DNA of 34,957 nt from JBHHYN01 sp046757565. GTDB taxonomy: Bacteria > Pseudomonadota > Gammaproteobacteria > Eutrophobiales > Eutrophobiaceae. Below are positions 16,745 through 24,731 of the stretch, one piece after another. The position numbers and the translations under genes were made by a program. Positions within the stretch are counted from its first letter, which is position 1. Each line of letters opens with the position of its first letter. A model generated the notes under the pieces. That model had not been told where the DNA came from and made no database searches. It was given only the letters and a program-made list of their open reading frames with translations. Location of the stretch: contig JBHHYN010000018.1 in assembly GCA_046757565.1 (NCBI GenBank), forward strand, positions 1 through 34,957. The letters run 5' to 3'.

Positions 16745-18499
16745 TTACCCCCGTCCGGCTTGGACACTTGTTGCTTGACTCCAATCGGCCCGTTCCATGA
16801 ATCCCTCACGGGCGGCGGCACGAGAAAGTTTTCCAGATGATGTGCGTGGCAGGGTATGCAGCGGCGCCACTTCGACCAGGCAGTGTATGCCAAAGCCCTC
16901 GTAGACCAGCCTTTGTAAGCGTACGATTAAAGACTGACGCTCGGTGGTATCGGAGATACGGCATTCAACCACCAGGATGATCGTCTGGTGACCGTTGTTG
17001 TCCGCCACTTCAAATGCGGATGCATCCCCCATTCTCACCTCGGCTTGTGCCTCCGCCAGCGCTTCCAGGTCCTGCGCACGAATATTCCGTCCGTTGACGA
17101 TGATAATATCCTTGCGCCGGCCGGTGAGATACAGGTTGCCCTCGAAAACATAACCCAGATCACCGGTATCCAGCCAGCCCTCGGGCGACAGTACCTCGCG
17201 CGTAGCTTCCGGATCATTGAGGTAACTACTCATAACGCTCGGCCCACGCACCATCACCCGGCCGACTCTTAAATCGGGTTGCACGTTATCTTCATCATCG
17301 ACGATGGCAATTTCATGTCCGGGGAATGCATGCCCGCAATTCACGAATTCATTGGCCTTTCTGCTTTGTGTCTGTACACGCACGGCTATCCCCCTTTCCG
17401 CCAGTTCCAGCGCATCGACACACATGACCTCTACTCCCTGATCCAGTTCCGAGAAAGTCACCGCCAGGGAGGCCTCGGCCAACCCGTAACAAGGCAGAAA
17501 TGCCTGTGGATTGAAACCCGCCGGCGCCAATGTTTGCGCAAAATTATCAAGAATAGCCGGCCGGATCATCTCAGCACCGATACCGGCTGCGCGCCAACTG
17601 CTCAGATCCAGATCCTTAATATCGGCACTGCGTACCCGCCGCGCGCACAACTCCAGACCAAATGGCGGACTGAAAGCGATGCTGCAACGGTTACGGCTAA
17701 TCAGCCGCAACCATTGCACAGGACGTACAGCAAAATCACGCGTACGCATATAATCAACTGACACTTGCGAGACAATCGGTCCCAGTACGAAACCTACCAG
17801 CCCCATATCGTGGTAGAACGGCAACCATGAAGCACTGCGGTCACCAGGGCGCAGACAGAGCCCGGTGCGAACGATCCCCTGCAGGTTGCTCATCACCGCC
17901 TGCTCAGAGATGACAACACCCTGCGGAAAGCGGGTGCTACCCGAGGTAAATTGAAGGTAGGCGGGTTCATTCGGGTGGTTCGACTGCAAAGCTGCATCGG
18001 CTTCGGACACGGTTGCCAGTTGCTGCGGGGTACCCACCCAGCGCAAACAACGTTGTAAGCCTTCGCTGGCTTCTTCCAGGAAGCCGATGAACTCCATTGA
18101 CGCCAATGCTGCTACTGCCTGACCGCCCTCAAGCAAACCTCGTAGTTGTTGAACATAGATCTGGTGACTGCCCAGATTGACGGGCACCGGCATGGCAAAG
18201 GGCACCAGCCCCGCATATCGGCAGGCGAAAAAAAGGATGATGAAATCAGGGCCCGTATCGGCGACCAGCGCCACATGATCACCGCGCTGCAGCCCAAGCT
18301 GCAGAAAACGCCGGGCCGAGATCAGGGCGCGCTCTCGTAACTCCCTGTATGGCAAGACTGTCTGCAATTCCCCCCTGGCAGTATAGAAATTACAACCGGT
18401 TACCCCAGATGCAGCATAGTCAAGCGCCTCAGTCAGGGTTTCAAAATCGGCCAGGCGCTGTGGCTTATCATTATTAGTGCTCGTTGCATCTTGATTCAC
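16745..18499 (-). CDS. aasR: Fatty acyl-AMP ligase family, probable acyl-ACP synthetase AasR
   Basis: 584 residues, an adenylate-forming enzyme closest in pattern to fatty acyl-AMP ligases/acyl-ACP synthetases. Core motif Phe-Thr-Ser-Gly-Ser-Thr near residue 190-200, Tyr-Gly-Leu-Ala-Glu-Ala-Ser, Leu-Asp-Thr-Gly-Asp-Leu-Gly, Gly-Arg-Arg-Lys-Asp-Ile-Ile-Ile-Val-Asn-Gly-Arg-Asn, and the C-terminal catalytic Lys in Ser-Ser-Gly-Lys-Leu-Ser-Arg are all visible. In the Caulobacter system this enzyme loads fatty acid onto AcpR. The start is GTG with a very strong GGAGGAG ribosome site 7 bases upstream, fitting its place as first gene of the leftward aasR-cerR-acpR-spt-ABC operon. Confidence 0.85.
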   Translation of the reverse strand: MNQDATSTNNDKPQRLADFETLTEALDYAASGVTGCNFYTARGELQTVLPYRELRERALISARRFLQLGLQRGDHVALVADTGPDFIILFFACRYAGLVPFAMPVPVNLGSHQIYVQQLRGLLEGGQAVAALASMEFIGFLEEASEGLQRCLRWVGTPQQLATVSEADAALQSNHPNEPAYLQFTSGSTRFPQGVVISEQAVMSNLQGIVRTGLCLRPGDRSASWLPFYHDMGLVGFVLGPIVSQVSVDYMRTRDFAVRPVQWLRLISRNRCSIAFSPPFGLELCARRVRSADIKDLDLSSWRAAGIGAEMIRPAILDNFAQTLAPAGFNPQAFLPCYGLAEASLAVTFSELDQGVEVMCVDALELAERGIAVRVQTQSRKANEFVNCGHAFPGHEIAIVDDEDNVQPDLRVGRVMVRGPSVMSSYLNDPEATREVLSPEGWLDTGDLGYVFEGNLYLTGRRKDIIIVNGRNIRAQDLEALAEAQAEVRMGDASAFEVADNNGHQTIILVVECRISDTTERQSLIVRLQRLVYEGFGIHCLVEVAPLHTLPRTSSGKLSRAAAREGFMERADWSQATSVQAGRG

Positions 18500-19235
18500 T
18501 ATCTTTCTCCTCCCTCGCCATCTTGATCATTATGGCAATCAGTTCGGTGGTGGCGATTAAGTAATTGACAGGTTGATGAGCAAGGTGACAGCGAAGCGAC
18601 TCAACCCTGTATCTTTTATCTTCATTAGTAAGGTATTTGTATTGAGAGTTCCCATTGCTACTGAATTAAACCCCTTAACAGGAACACTCTCAAAAAATAA
18701 CCGCGAATCCTACATTAGTCGCGGTGTTCATGCACTTAAAAAACTCATCTTAACTACCATTGGCGCCAAGTCAGTGAGCCATAGTGATTAGTCAATAATC
18801 CCATAATTCATGGAAGCATCTGTGTTGCCCGCGTCGCCAAGTTGTCAGAATCAGGGGTGCACTCATAATCCGGCAAAACAGCCAAGCTAGCCGCCACTAA
18901 ACAGGCAGTAGTCATAACCAGACCGGCAGTGATGACGCCCTATCCCTTAGCAGTGATACTAAAACCCCGCCTCTTTACCTTTAGTAACCTGCTCTCCAAA
19001 GTTAAAAGATTATGCCATCTTGCTGATAAGATAACAAAAAAAACAGATAATAACACCCTGAAATTAAACCACAATAAATATCCGGAATAAAAGGGCATGA
19101 TACATGATATATCGAAATTATCGAATTTCCCAGGAGATCACGACAATCCGGCAGCAGGAATCTATTAATTCGACTGCTGTGCTATGCTTCGCGCACATAA
19201 TTATAGGCCGGCAGCAGTCCATCGAAAACACTCTA
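18500..19235. other. Divergent intergenic region between aasR and bCerS
   Basis: About 0.6-0.7 kb without a convincing gene. It is more AT-rich than its surroundings, most clearly at 19000-19105, and must hold the leftward promoter of aasR and the rightward promoter of bCerS. I could not find a well-spaced sigma70 promoter. A 72-codon frame at 18573-18791 is present but lacks a ribosome site and any recognisable feature. The stretch may be a degraded gene or a regulatory region. Confidence 0.5.
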
Positions 19236-20426
19236 ATGACAAAATCACCCACGCGGCGCTCGAAATCCACTCAGGGCATATCCAAGGACATCGAGATAGC
19301 TCCACTAACAAACCGCCGTGAATTGCGAGTATTTATCGACCTCCCATGGCGCATCTATGCCAACGATCCTGCCTGGGTGCCTCCGCTGCGCCTGGAGCGG
19401 CGCATTCACCTCTCGGGCAGCAACCCTTTTTTCCAACACGGTGCATGGCAGGCCTGGCTGGCCTACCGGAATGGCTCTCCGGTGGGGCGGATCAGCGCCC
19501 AAATCGATGAATTGCATCGCCAACACTATGGCCGCAACAGCGGTCATTTTGGCCTGCTGGAAGCGGAAGAAGATCCACAGGTCTTCACTGCGCTGACGCA
19601 TACTGCCGAACAATGGTTGGCCGCCCATAATACCACGTATATCACAGGACCTTTCAACCTTTCTATTAACCAGGAGTGTGGGCTGCTGGTGCAGGGATTT
19701 GAGACAGCGCCTGTCATCATGATGCCCCATGGCCGGGCCTGGTATGGCCGATTTCTTGAAGAACAGGGCTATGCCACGGTCAAGGACCTGCTGGCCTATT
19801 GGGTGAAGGTGGATTTCGAGGCTCCCCGCGTTATGCGCTCACTCCTCGGCCGCTACAGCAACCAGGTTCGACTGCGGACCCTGCGGCGCAAACGGCTTGC
19901 AGAGGAGCTGAAGATCCTGCGTGATATCTTCAACGACGCCTGGTCCGGGAACTGGGGCTTTGTTCCCATGACTGAGGCCGAGTTTGCAGAACTGGGAACA
20001 AGCCTGCGGTTATTGATACCCGATGATTACGTTCAGATCGCTGAGATCGATGGTGAGCCGGTGGCATTTATCGTAGCGCTGCCAAACCTGAATGAGATAT
20101 TCGCGAGCATGAACGGCCGCCTGTTGCCTTTTGCCTGGGCAAAACTGATATGGCGGTTAAAGCGGCAACAGGTGCGTACCGGCAGGGTGCCACTCATGGG
20201 GGTGCGCAAACGCTTTCAGAACACCCCCCTGGGCATGGCCCTGGCCTTCCTTGTTATCGAAGCGATCCGGCACGCCCTGTTCTCAAGGGGCATTTATGAG
20301 GTAGAGATGTCATGGATCCTTGAAGACAACAGCGGCATGCGCAACATCCTCGACAGTATCGGCAGTATCGCCTACAAGCGCTACCGGATCTACGGCAAGC
20401 GACTCAATCCGGATGACTGGCTGTGA
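19236..20426 (+). CDS. bcerS: Bacterial ceramide synthase (bCerS) family, GNAT-like N-acyltransferase
   Basis: 396 residues from the ATG at 19236. The N-terminal signature Phe-Ile-x-Leu-Pro-Trp-Arg-Ile-Tyr-x-Asn-Asp-Pro-Ala-Trp-Val-Pro-Pro-Leu, then Asn-Pro-Phe-Phe, Gly-Arg-Ile-Ser-Ala-Gln-Ile-Asp and Gly-Phe/His-Phe-Gly-Leu-Leu-Glu-Ala are those of a GNAT-like family that includes Caulobacter bCerS, the enzyme that N-acylates 3-ketosphinganine. It is unrelated to eukaryotic ceramide synthases. An alternative ATG at 19104 has an AAGGG ribosome site and would add 44 residues, but that extension is AT-rich and unlike the rest, so the shorter form is preferred. Context (spt, cerR, acpR, aasR just across the divergent region) makes the function likely. 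Confidence 0.82.
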   Translation: MTKSPTRRSKSTQGISKDIEIAPLTNRRELRVFIDLPWRIYANDPAWVPPLRLERRIHLSGSNPFFQHGAWQAWLAYRNGSPVGRISAQIDELHRQHYGRNSGHFGLLEAEEDPQVFTALTHTAEQWLAAHNTTYITGPFNLSINQECGLLVQGFETAPVIMMPHGRAWYGRFLEEQGYATVKDLLAYWVKVDFEAPRVMRSLLGRYSNQVRLRTLRRKRLAEELKILRDIFNDAWSGNWGFVPMTEAEFAELGTSLRLLIPDDYVQIAEIDGEPVAFIVALPNLNEIFASMNGRLLPFAWAKLIWRLKRQQVRTGRVPLMGVRKRFQNTPLGMALAFLVIEAIRHALFSRGIYEVEMSWILEDNSGMRNILDSIGSIAYKRYRIYGKRLNPDDWL

Positions 20427-20448
20427 AACACAAACCGGAAAATTCGTT

Positions 20449-21279
20449 ATGGAGATAGAAACGCCGCAGCAATTTGTGGCGCTGGTGCTGGCCGCAGACC
20501 GAACGGACCATGATCCGGTCACCAGAGAAGCAGGTACTGTCTGCAAGGCCATCGCCACGGTAGCTGGCAGGTCGATGGTTCTGCGGGTGCTGGATGCACT
20601 GGAGTCGAGCGATGCGGTAGGCGCCATTGTTTTGTGCGGTCCACCGGAACCGGCCCTGGCAGCATGCCCTGAATTGCACCGGCGTATCGACGGGGAAAGG
20701 GTATCCTGGATAATGAATCTCGATTCTCCGTGCAAAAGTGCTGAAGCCGGCCTGGCAAAGTTGGGTGGCGGCGCGCCAGTGTTGGTAACTACTGCGGATC
20801 ATGCGCTCTTGAGCACTGAAATTGTTACTCAGTTTGCACAGGAGTCGTTACTCGGCAGCGCAGATGCGACCGTCGCACTGGTGGAACATGATTATATCAG
20901 CAGGGCATTCCCCGAAACGCATCGCACCGTTATCCGCATGCGGGATGGGCGCTATTGTGGATGTAACCTGTTTACACTGCTGACTGAACGGGGGCGCTCA
21001 CTGGTGTCGTTTTGGCGTCAGGTCGAGCAAAGCCGAAAACACCCCTGGAAAATGGTTGCCGGGATTTTAGGCGCCAGGGCGGTGCTGTCATATCTGTTCG
21101 GTGCTCTTACCCTGGAGCGAGCCTTGGCACAGATTTCAAAGCAGCTGGAAATGAAACTGGAGGCGGTGGTCCTGCCCTTTGCCGAGGCAGGCATCGATGT
21201 GGATACCCCAAGCGACCGGCTGCTGGTGGAGCGCATCCTGGAAAAACGGTCAGATCGATGCGTGTTACGGCCTGAATAA
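20449..21279 (+). CDS. MobA-like NTP transferase domain protein
   Basis: 276 residues, a Rossmann-like nucleotidyltransferase (GT-A fold) of the MobA-like type. The N-terminal Ala-Leu-Val-Leu-Ala-Ala leads into a long variant of the nucleotide loop in which the usual Gly-x-Gly-x-Arg is replaced by Asp-Arg-Thr-Asp-His-Asp-Pro, followed by Lys and Val-Ala-Gly-Arg-Ser-Met-Val-Leu-Arg-Val-Leu. A metal-binding Asp is likely in Thr-Thr-Ala-Asp-His-Ala-Leu. Such enzymes activate sugars, alcohols or acids as NDP derivatives. It starts 22 bases after bCerS, so it is probably co-transcribed and may activate a polar head group for the ceramide lipid. The substrate cannot be read from sequence. Confidence 0.75.
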   Translation: MEIETPQQFVALVLAADRTDHDPVTREAGTVCKAIATVAGRSMVLRVLDALESSDAVGAIVLCGPPEPALAACPELHRRIDGERVSWIMNLDSPCKSAEAGLAKLGGGAPVLVTTADHALLSTEIVTQFAQESLLGSADATVALVEHDYISRAFPETHRTVIRMRDGRYCGCNLFTLLTERGRSLVSFWRQVEQSRKHPWKMVAGILGARAVLSYLFGALTLERALAQISKQLEMKLEAVVLPFAEAGIDVDTPSDRLLVERILEKRSDRCVLRPE

Positions 21280-21286
21280 TCGTTTG

Positions 21287-21394
21287 AGAACCTGCCTCAA
21301 AATCCTCCGCGGTCGCGACGCCAGCATGCGCCTGCAGCGCAAAGCCCCGTCCCGTAAAAGGTTGTGGCTCACGGGGGATTTTGAGACGAGTTCT
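21287..21394. repeat. Imperfect inverted repeat between the NTP transferase and lptF
   Basis: AGAAC-(4)-CTCAAAATCC-TCCG at 21287-21309 is repeated in inverted form at 21372-21394, with a perfect 10-bp core, 5-bp outer arm and 3 of 4 inner bases matching. It encloses about 60 bases without an ORF. The gap between the two genes (184 bases) is long for this operon. It could be a small mobile element or a processed hairpin; no target duplication is evident and there is no T-run for a terminator. Confidence 0.55.
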
Positions 21395-21463
21395 GGTTAA
21401 AAACAGGTATCTTTCCGGAACAGGCGCTAACATAAACCTGAAACCAGACAGAACATTCAGTAC

Positions 21464-22540
21464 ATGCGAACGATCGAACACTACATCATCCGCGAAATTG
21501 CCATTCCGCTTGGTGCTGTTATCACGATTTTGGTAGGTCTGTTTGCCTGTTTTAGCAGCGCCCGTTATCTGGCCAAGGCAGTAACGGAAACACTCGGCGC
21601 CGGGATGATGCTGAAGCTGGTACTCCTGAAGACCTTGATCGCCCTGGAGGTGCTGGCCCCCATCGCGCTCTACGTATCCATATTCATTGGCCTTGGCCGG
21701 ATGTACAGGGACCGGGAAATCATTGCCTTACGCGCCGGTGGCATAGGTGGATCCCGTATAGTCAAGTCCGTGCTCATGCTGGCCATACCAATCAGTATTC
21801 TCATCGGCGCACTTGCGATCTATGCGCGGCCATGGGCCTATAAGACAGTCTATCTGCTGGACGCAAGCGCCAATGCCGAATTAAATACTGACCGTTTTCA
21901 AGCCGGGCGTTTCTATGGAAATGAAGATAGTGGCCGGATTATATATATACAGGACAAGGACGTTTCCACCGGCCAATTGAAGGAGGTATTTCAATACACC
22001 GGCAAAGATGGCGGGAGTGAGATTATTATGGCCCATAAGGCTCATCGGCAACAAGCTGTCCTCAACCAACGGCCACAGTTGCATCTGAATGATGGTGTCA
22101 AATATCAGCTGACACACACTGCTGCAACGGATTCAATCGTCCACTTCAAAAAACTTGTGTTATATCTCAATGAGGGCAGCGATGAAGTAGGTTACAAGCG
22201 CAAGGCTATTACTACCGCGGCGCTGCTTAACTCAGACTACCCGTATGATATCGCCGAACTGGAATGGCGTCTGTCCCGCCCCCTTGCAACCATCCTGTTG
22301 GCCCTGGTAGCTGTGCCACTTAGCCGCTCGTCACCACGCCAGGTACGGGGAGAAAAGATTTTTACTGCCGCACTGGTCTTCACTATCTACTATAACCTGA
22401 CCGGACTGGCGCAGACCTGGGTCGAACAGGGTGTTGTTGGAGGGTTTCCCGGCGTCTGGTGGCTGCATGCACTCATGTTCATATTTGCTGCCGGGCTACT
22501 CTGGCCTGAATTGCGGGAATATTTTTCACGGCGGCAATGA
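21464..22540 (+). CDS. lptF: LptF/YjgP-family lipid export permease
   Basis: 358 residues with the LptF/LptG plan: three TMs in the first about 120 residues, a periplasmic beta-jellyroll domain (about 130-250, containing Arg-Ile-Ile-Tyr-Ile and Tyr-Gln-Leu), and three TMs at the C-terminus. The coupling segment Tyr-Arg-Asp-Arg-Glu-Ile-Ile-Ala-Leu-Arg-Ala-Gly-Gly is the family motif contacting the LptB ATPase. LptBFG extracts LPS from the inner membrane. Location downstream of bCerS and not next to pepA, the common gammaproteobacterial place, raises the possibility that this copy serves the sphingolipid; it could equally be the only copy in the genome. Confidence 0.88.
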   Translation: MRTIEHYIIREIAIPLGAVITILVGLFACFSSARYLAKAVTETLGAGMMLKLVLLKTLIALEVLAPIALYVSIFIGLGRMYRDREIIALRAGGIGGSRIVKSVLMLAIPISILIGALAIYARPWAYKTVYLLDASANAELNTDRFQAGRFYGNEDSGRIIYIQDKDVSTGQLKEVFQYTGKDGGSEIIMAHKAHRQQAVLNQRPQLHLNDGVKYQLTHTAATDSIVHFKKLVLYLNEGSDEVGYKRKAITTAALLNSDYPYDIAELEWRLSRPLATILLALVAVPLSRSSPRQVRGEKIFTAALVFTIYYNLTGLAQTWVEQGVVGGFPGVWWLHALMFIFAAGLLWPELREYFSRRQ

Positions 22541-23601
22541 ATACCATTAATCGTTATCTGATGCGCCAGATCGCCATTGGTCTGCTCATCTCCACGGTAG
22601 TACTCATCCCTTTGTTTAGTTTCCTTGACCTACTGGAGCAGCTTGGTGACGTTGGGAAGGGTTTCTACCATACCGAAACCGCATTTCTGTATGTCCTGCT
22701 CATGCTGCCACGGCGGTTCAGCCAGCTTGCGCCATTTATCGCCCTGCTGGGCAATGTGATCGCTTTGGGCACACTCGCGATTAACCGGGAACTGATTTCA
22801 ATGCGCAGCGCAGGTCTTTCACCCGCCCACATCAGCCTCTCCTCGCTCAAGGTGGGACTGATCCTGCTGCTGCTCATTGCCGTGCTGGAACAATTTGTCG
22901 CCCCCCCGCTCCAGCAAAGAGCGCTGGCGCTCCGTTCAGAGGCGCTGGCGAGGAGCACCGAACTCGGACAGGACCTGGGTATCTGGACCCGTGACAAACA
23001 GCACATATTACGTATAGGCACCATAGAGCACGGACGCAGCGCTGTAACGGTGGAAATACTGCGTCTTGACGCCAACAGGTTTCTTTCTGAATACATTTAT
23101 GCAGAACGCGCCGATATCGTAAACAGTGATAAATGGCTGTTGCATAACGTAATAAAAAAGACCATCTATGGCGAACACATAACAGAGCAGAAGATCGACA
23201 GGATGACCTGGAAGCCATTTCTCAATCCCGATCAGGTCTCGGAATTGACCAAGCCTGCAGAGAGCCTGTCCCTGACAGACCTCTACCAATATGTCCACTA
23301 CCTGCGCGCCACCGGGCAACAGGCCGAGGCCTATTCCCTGGCGTTATGGCGGAAAATCGGCGGCGGATTGACGACTATCGCTATGGTACTGCTGTCGGTA
23401 CCCTTCGTTTTCGGCTCCGTTCGCGCAGGTCTTGGAAACCGCCTGGTACTTGCAGGCATCACCGGTATTGGCGTCTATCTGCTCGACCAGATCATTGCCA
23501 ACGCAGGGCTGCTCCTGAACTTGAACCCCGCGTTGACGGCATTGGCCCCGGGGTTGCTCCTGATCGGCGTGGCAAGATTCTGGTTACAACGGGTACCCTG
23601 A
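22537..23601 (+). CDS. lptG: LptG/YjgQ-family lipid export permease
   Basis: 354 residues with the same six-TM plus periplasmic jellyroll plan as its upstream partner. The coupling motif Ile-Asn-Arg-Glu-Leu-Ile-Ser-Met-Arg-Ser-Ala-Gly-Leu-Ser is present near residues 85-100, and the C-terminal TM block begins at Leu-Trp-Arg-Lys-Ile-Gly. The start overlaps the lptF stop by four bases (ATGA), so the two are translationally coupled and should form a heterodimer with an LptB-type ATPase encoded elsewhere. The last gene of the rightward bCerS-NTP transferase-lptF-lptG run. Confidence 0.88.
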   Translation: MNTINRYLMRQIAIGLLISTVVLIPLFSFLDLLEQLGDVGKGFYHTETAFLYVLLMLPRRFSQLAPFIALLGNVIALGTLAINRELISMRSAGLSPAHISLSSLKVGLILLLLIAVLEQFVAPPLQQRALALRSEALARSTELGQDLGIWTRDKQHILRIGTIEHGRSAVTVEILRLDANRFLSEYIYAERADIVNSDKWLLHNVIKKTIYGEHITEQKIDRMTWKPFLNPDQVSELTKPAESLSLTDLYQYVHYLRATGQQAEAYSLALWRKIGGGLTTIAMVLLSVPFVFGSVRAGLGNRLVLAGITGIGVYLLDQIIANAGLLLNLNPALTALAPGLLLIGVARFWLQRVP

Positions 23602-23614
23602 TCCCCGTTACCTC

Positions 23615-23649
23615 AAAAAAAACCGGTATTGCTGAAACAGTTGTGCAAT
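23615..23649 (-). terminator. Weak terminator candidate after the GT2 gene
   Basis: On the minus strand a 5-bp stem (ATTGC/GCAAT, 12-base loop) is followed after five bases by a run of eight T. It lies just past the GT2 stop in the 59-base gap between convergent operons. The stem is short, so confidence is low. Confidence 0.35.
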
Positions 23650-23660
23650 CGCTTGTGTGC

Positions 23661-24725
23661 CTACCCAATGCGGTAGACGTACTGAGCGGACAACCATGCA
23701 AGGGGTAGTCTGCGTCCCTGCCACAGATCCCGGCATGCATACACCAGGGCCGGCCGCCATAACGGTGAACGGCAGAACACGCACCACGCCTGCCAACCTG
23801 CAGGTTCCACAAACTGGAGGCTTGCCTTACCCCAGACCCAGCCAAGCACATGACTGAAGGCCGGCTCGGGGTAAAGCCGCTGCCGGCGGTTGGCCGCCTG
23901 CAGTCCCAGCAGCCAGGCGTTGGCCCACTCCATATAGTCCGCATCGATAACTGTCTGCTGCTTCCCCAAACGAACCAGTGCCCAGTGACGCGCCAGATCC
24001 TCATCACTAAAGGAGATGCCGAGGGCAGTGAGTTGTTCGCGGTAGACGGCCCGCTGACAATCCGCCATGCGCGCCGCTCTGGTCCGTGATGTCAGGCTGT
24101 CATGTATGCGGTAACAGACCAGAGGATCGGGAAGATTGGCAAGCGAATAATCCCTGGAAATACGCACCCAAAAATCGAAGTCTTCACTCAGAGCGTACTC
24201 TTCCCGGTAGCGGTACCTGCGTGCAATATCCGTTCGCACCATACTGGCAGAATGCTGCAAACTGCAACGGAATAACAACAGGGCGCGTATCTCTTCCGGG
24301 AAGACGGGCCGCCGGCGTATGCGCCACAGCAAATCTCCACCGGCATCCATCCAACAGGCCCATGATCCCACCGCGGCATAATCAGCATGGCGGTTCAGGT
24401 AAGCCACCTGCCGGTCCAGCCGTTGCGGGTGGGCCCGATCATCGCTGTCCATGATGGCAAGATAGTCACCACAGGCGGCGTCGATGCCACGATTGCGGCT
24501 GCTTGGTATGCCCTGGTTGTGATCATTGCGCAGCACCTTGATACGCCTGTCCTGCTCAGCATAACTGTGAAGGATACGGGAAGTCTGATCGGTTGAACCG
24601 TCGTCAATCAGCAATAGTTCAAAATCGGTAAAACTCTGTGTCAGGATACTCTCGATAGCCATGCCAACATATTGCTCCCGGTTATAGACCGGGAGGACAA
24701 CACTGACGCAGGGGCTATCGGCCAC
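23661..24725 (-). CDS. GT2-family glycosyltransferase
   Basis: 354 residues. The GT-A fold is clear: Val-Ser-Val-Val-Leu-Pro-Val-Tyr-Asn-Arg near the start, Asp41-Asp42-Gly-Ser-Thr-Asp, then the metal-binding Asp-Ser-Asp-Asp (93-96) and the acceptor-side Glu-Asp-Phe-Asp-Phe-Trp. The C-terminal about 100 residues are poorly conserved and contain no obvious TM. It should transfer a sugar from a nucleotide sugar to a lipid or glycan on the cytoplasmic side. It starts with GTG 6 bases after the sulfotransferase stop, the last gene of a leftward decoration operon. Confidence 0.85.
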   Translation of the reverse strand: MADSPCVSVVLPVYNREQYVGMAIESILTQSFTDFELLLIDDGSTDQTSRILHSYAEQDRRIKVLRNDHNQGIPSSRNRGIDAACGDYLAIMDSDDRAHPQRLDRQVAYLNRHADYAAVGSWACWMDAGGDLLWRIRRRPVFPEEIRALLLFRCSLQHSASMVRTDIARRYRYREEYALSEDFDFWVRISRDYSLANLPDPLVCYRIHDSLTSRTRAARMADCQRAVYREQLTALGISFSDEDLARHWALVRLGKQQTVIDADYMEWANAWLLGLQAANRRQRLYPEPAFSHVLGWVWGKASLQFVEPAGWQAWCVFCRSPLWRPALVYACRDLWQGRRLPLAWLSAQYVYRIG

Positions 24726-24731
24726 GTTAAC

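Noticed and set aside
18573..18791. 72-codon frame in the aasR-bCerS divergent gap
   Set aside because: No ribosome site, no recognisable motif, and composition like the surrounding non-coding DNA.
19104..19235. 44-residue N-terminal extension of bCerS from an upstream ATG with an AAGGG site
   Set aside because: The extension is AT-rich and has no resemblance to the family, which begins near the Ile-Glu-Ile-Ala-Pro segment; kept only as an alternative start.
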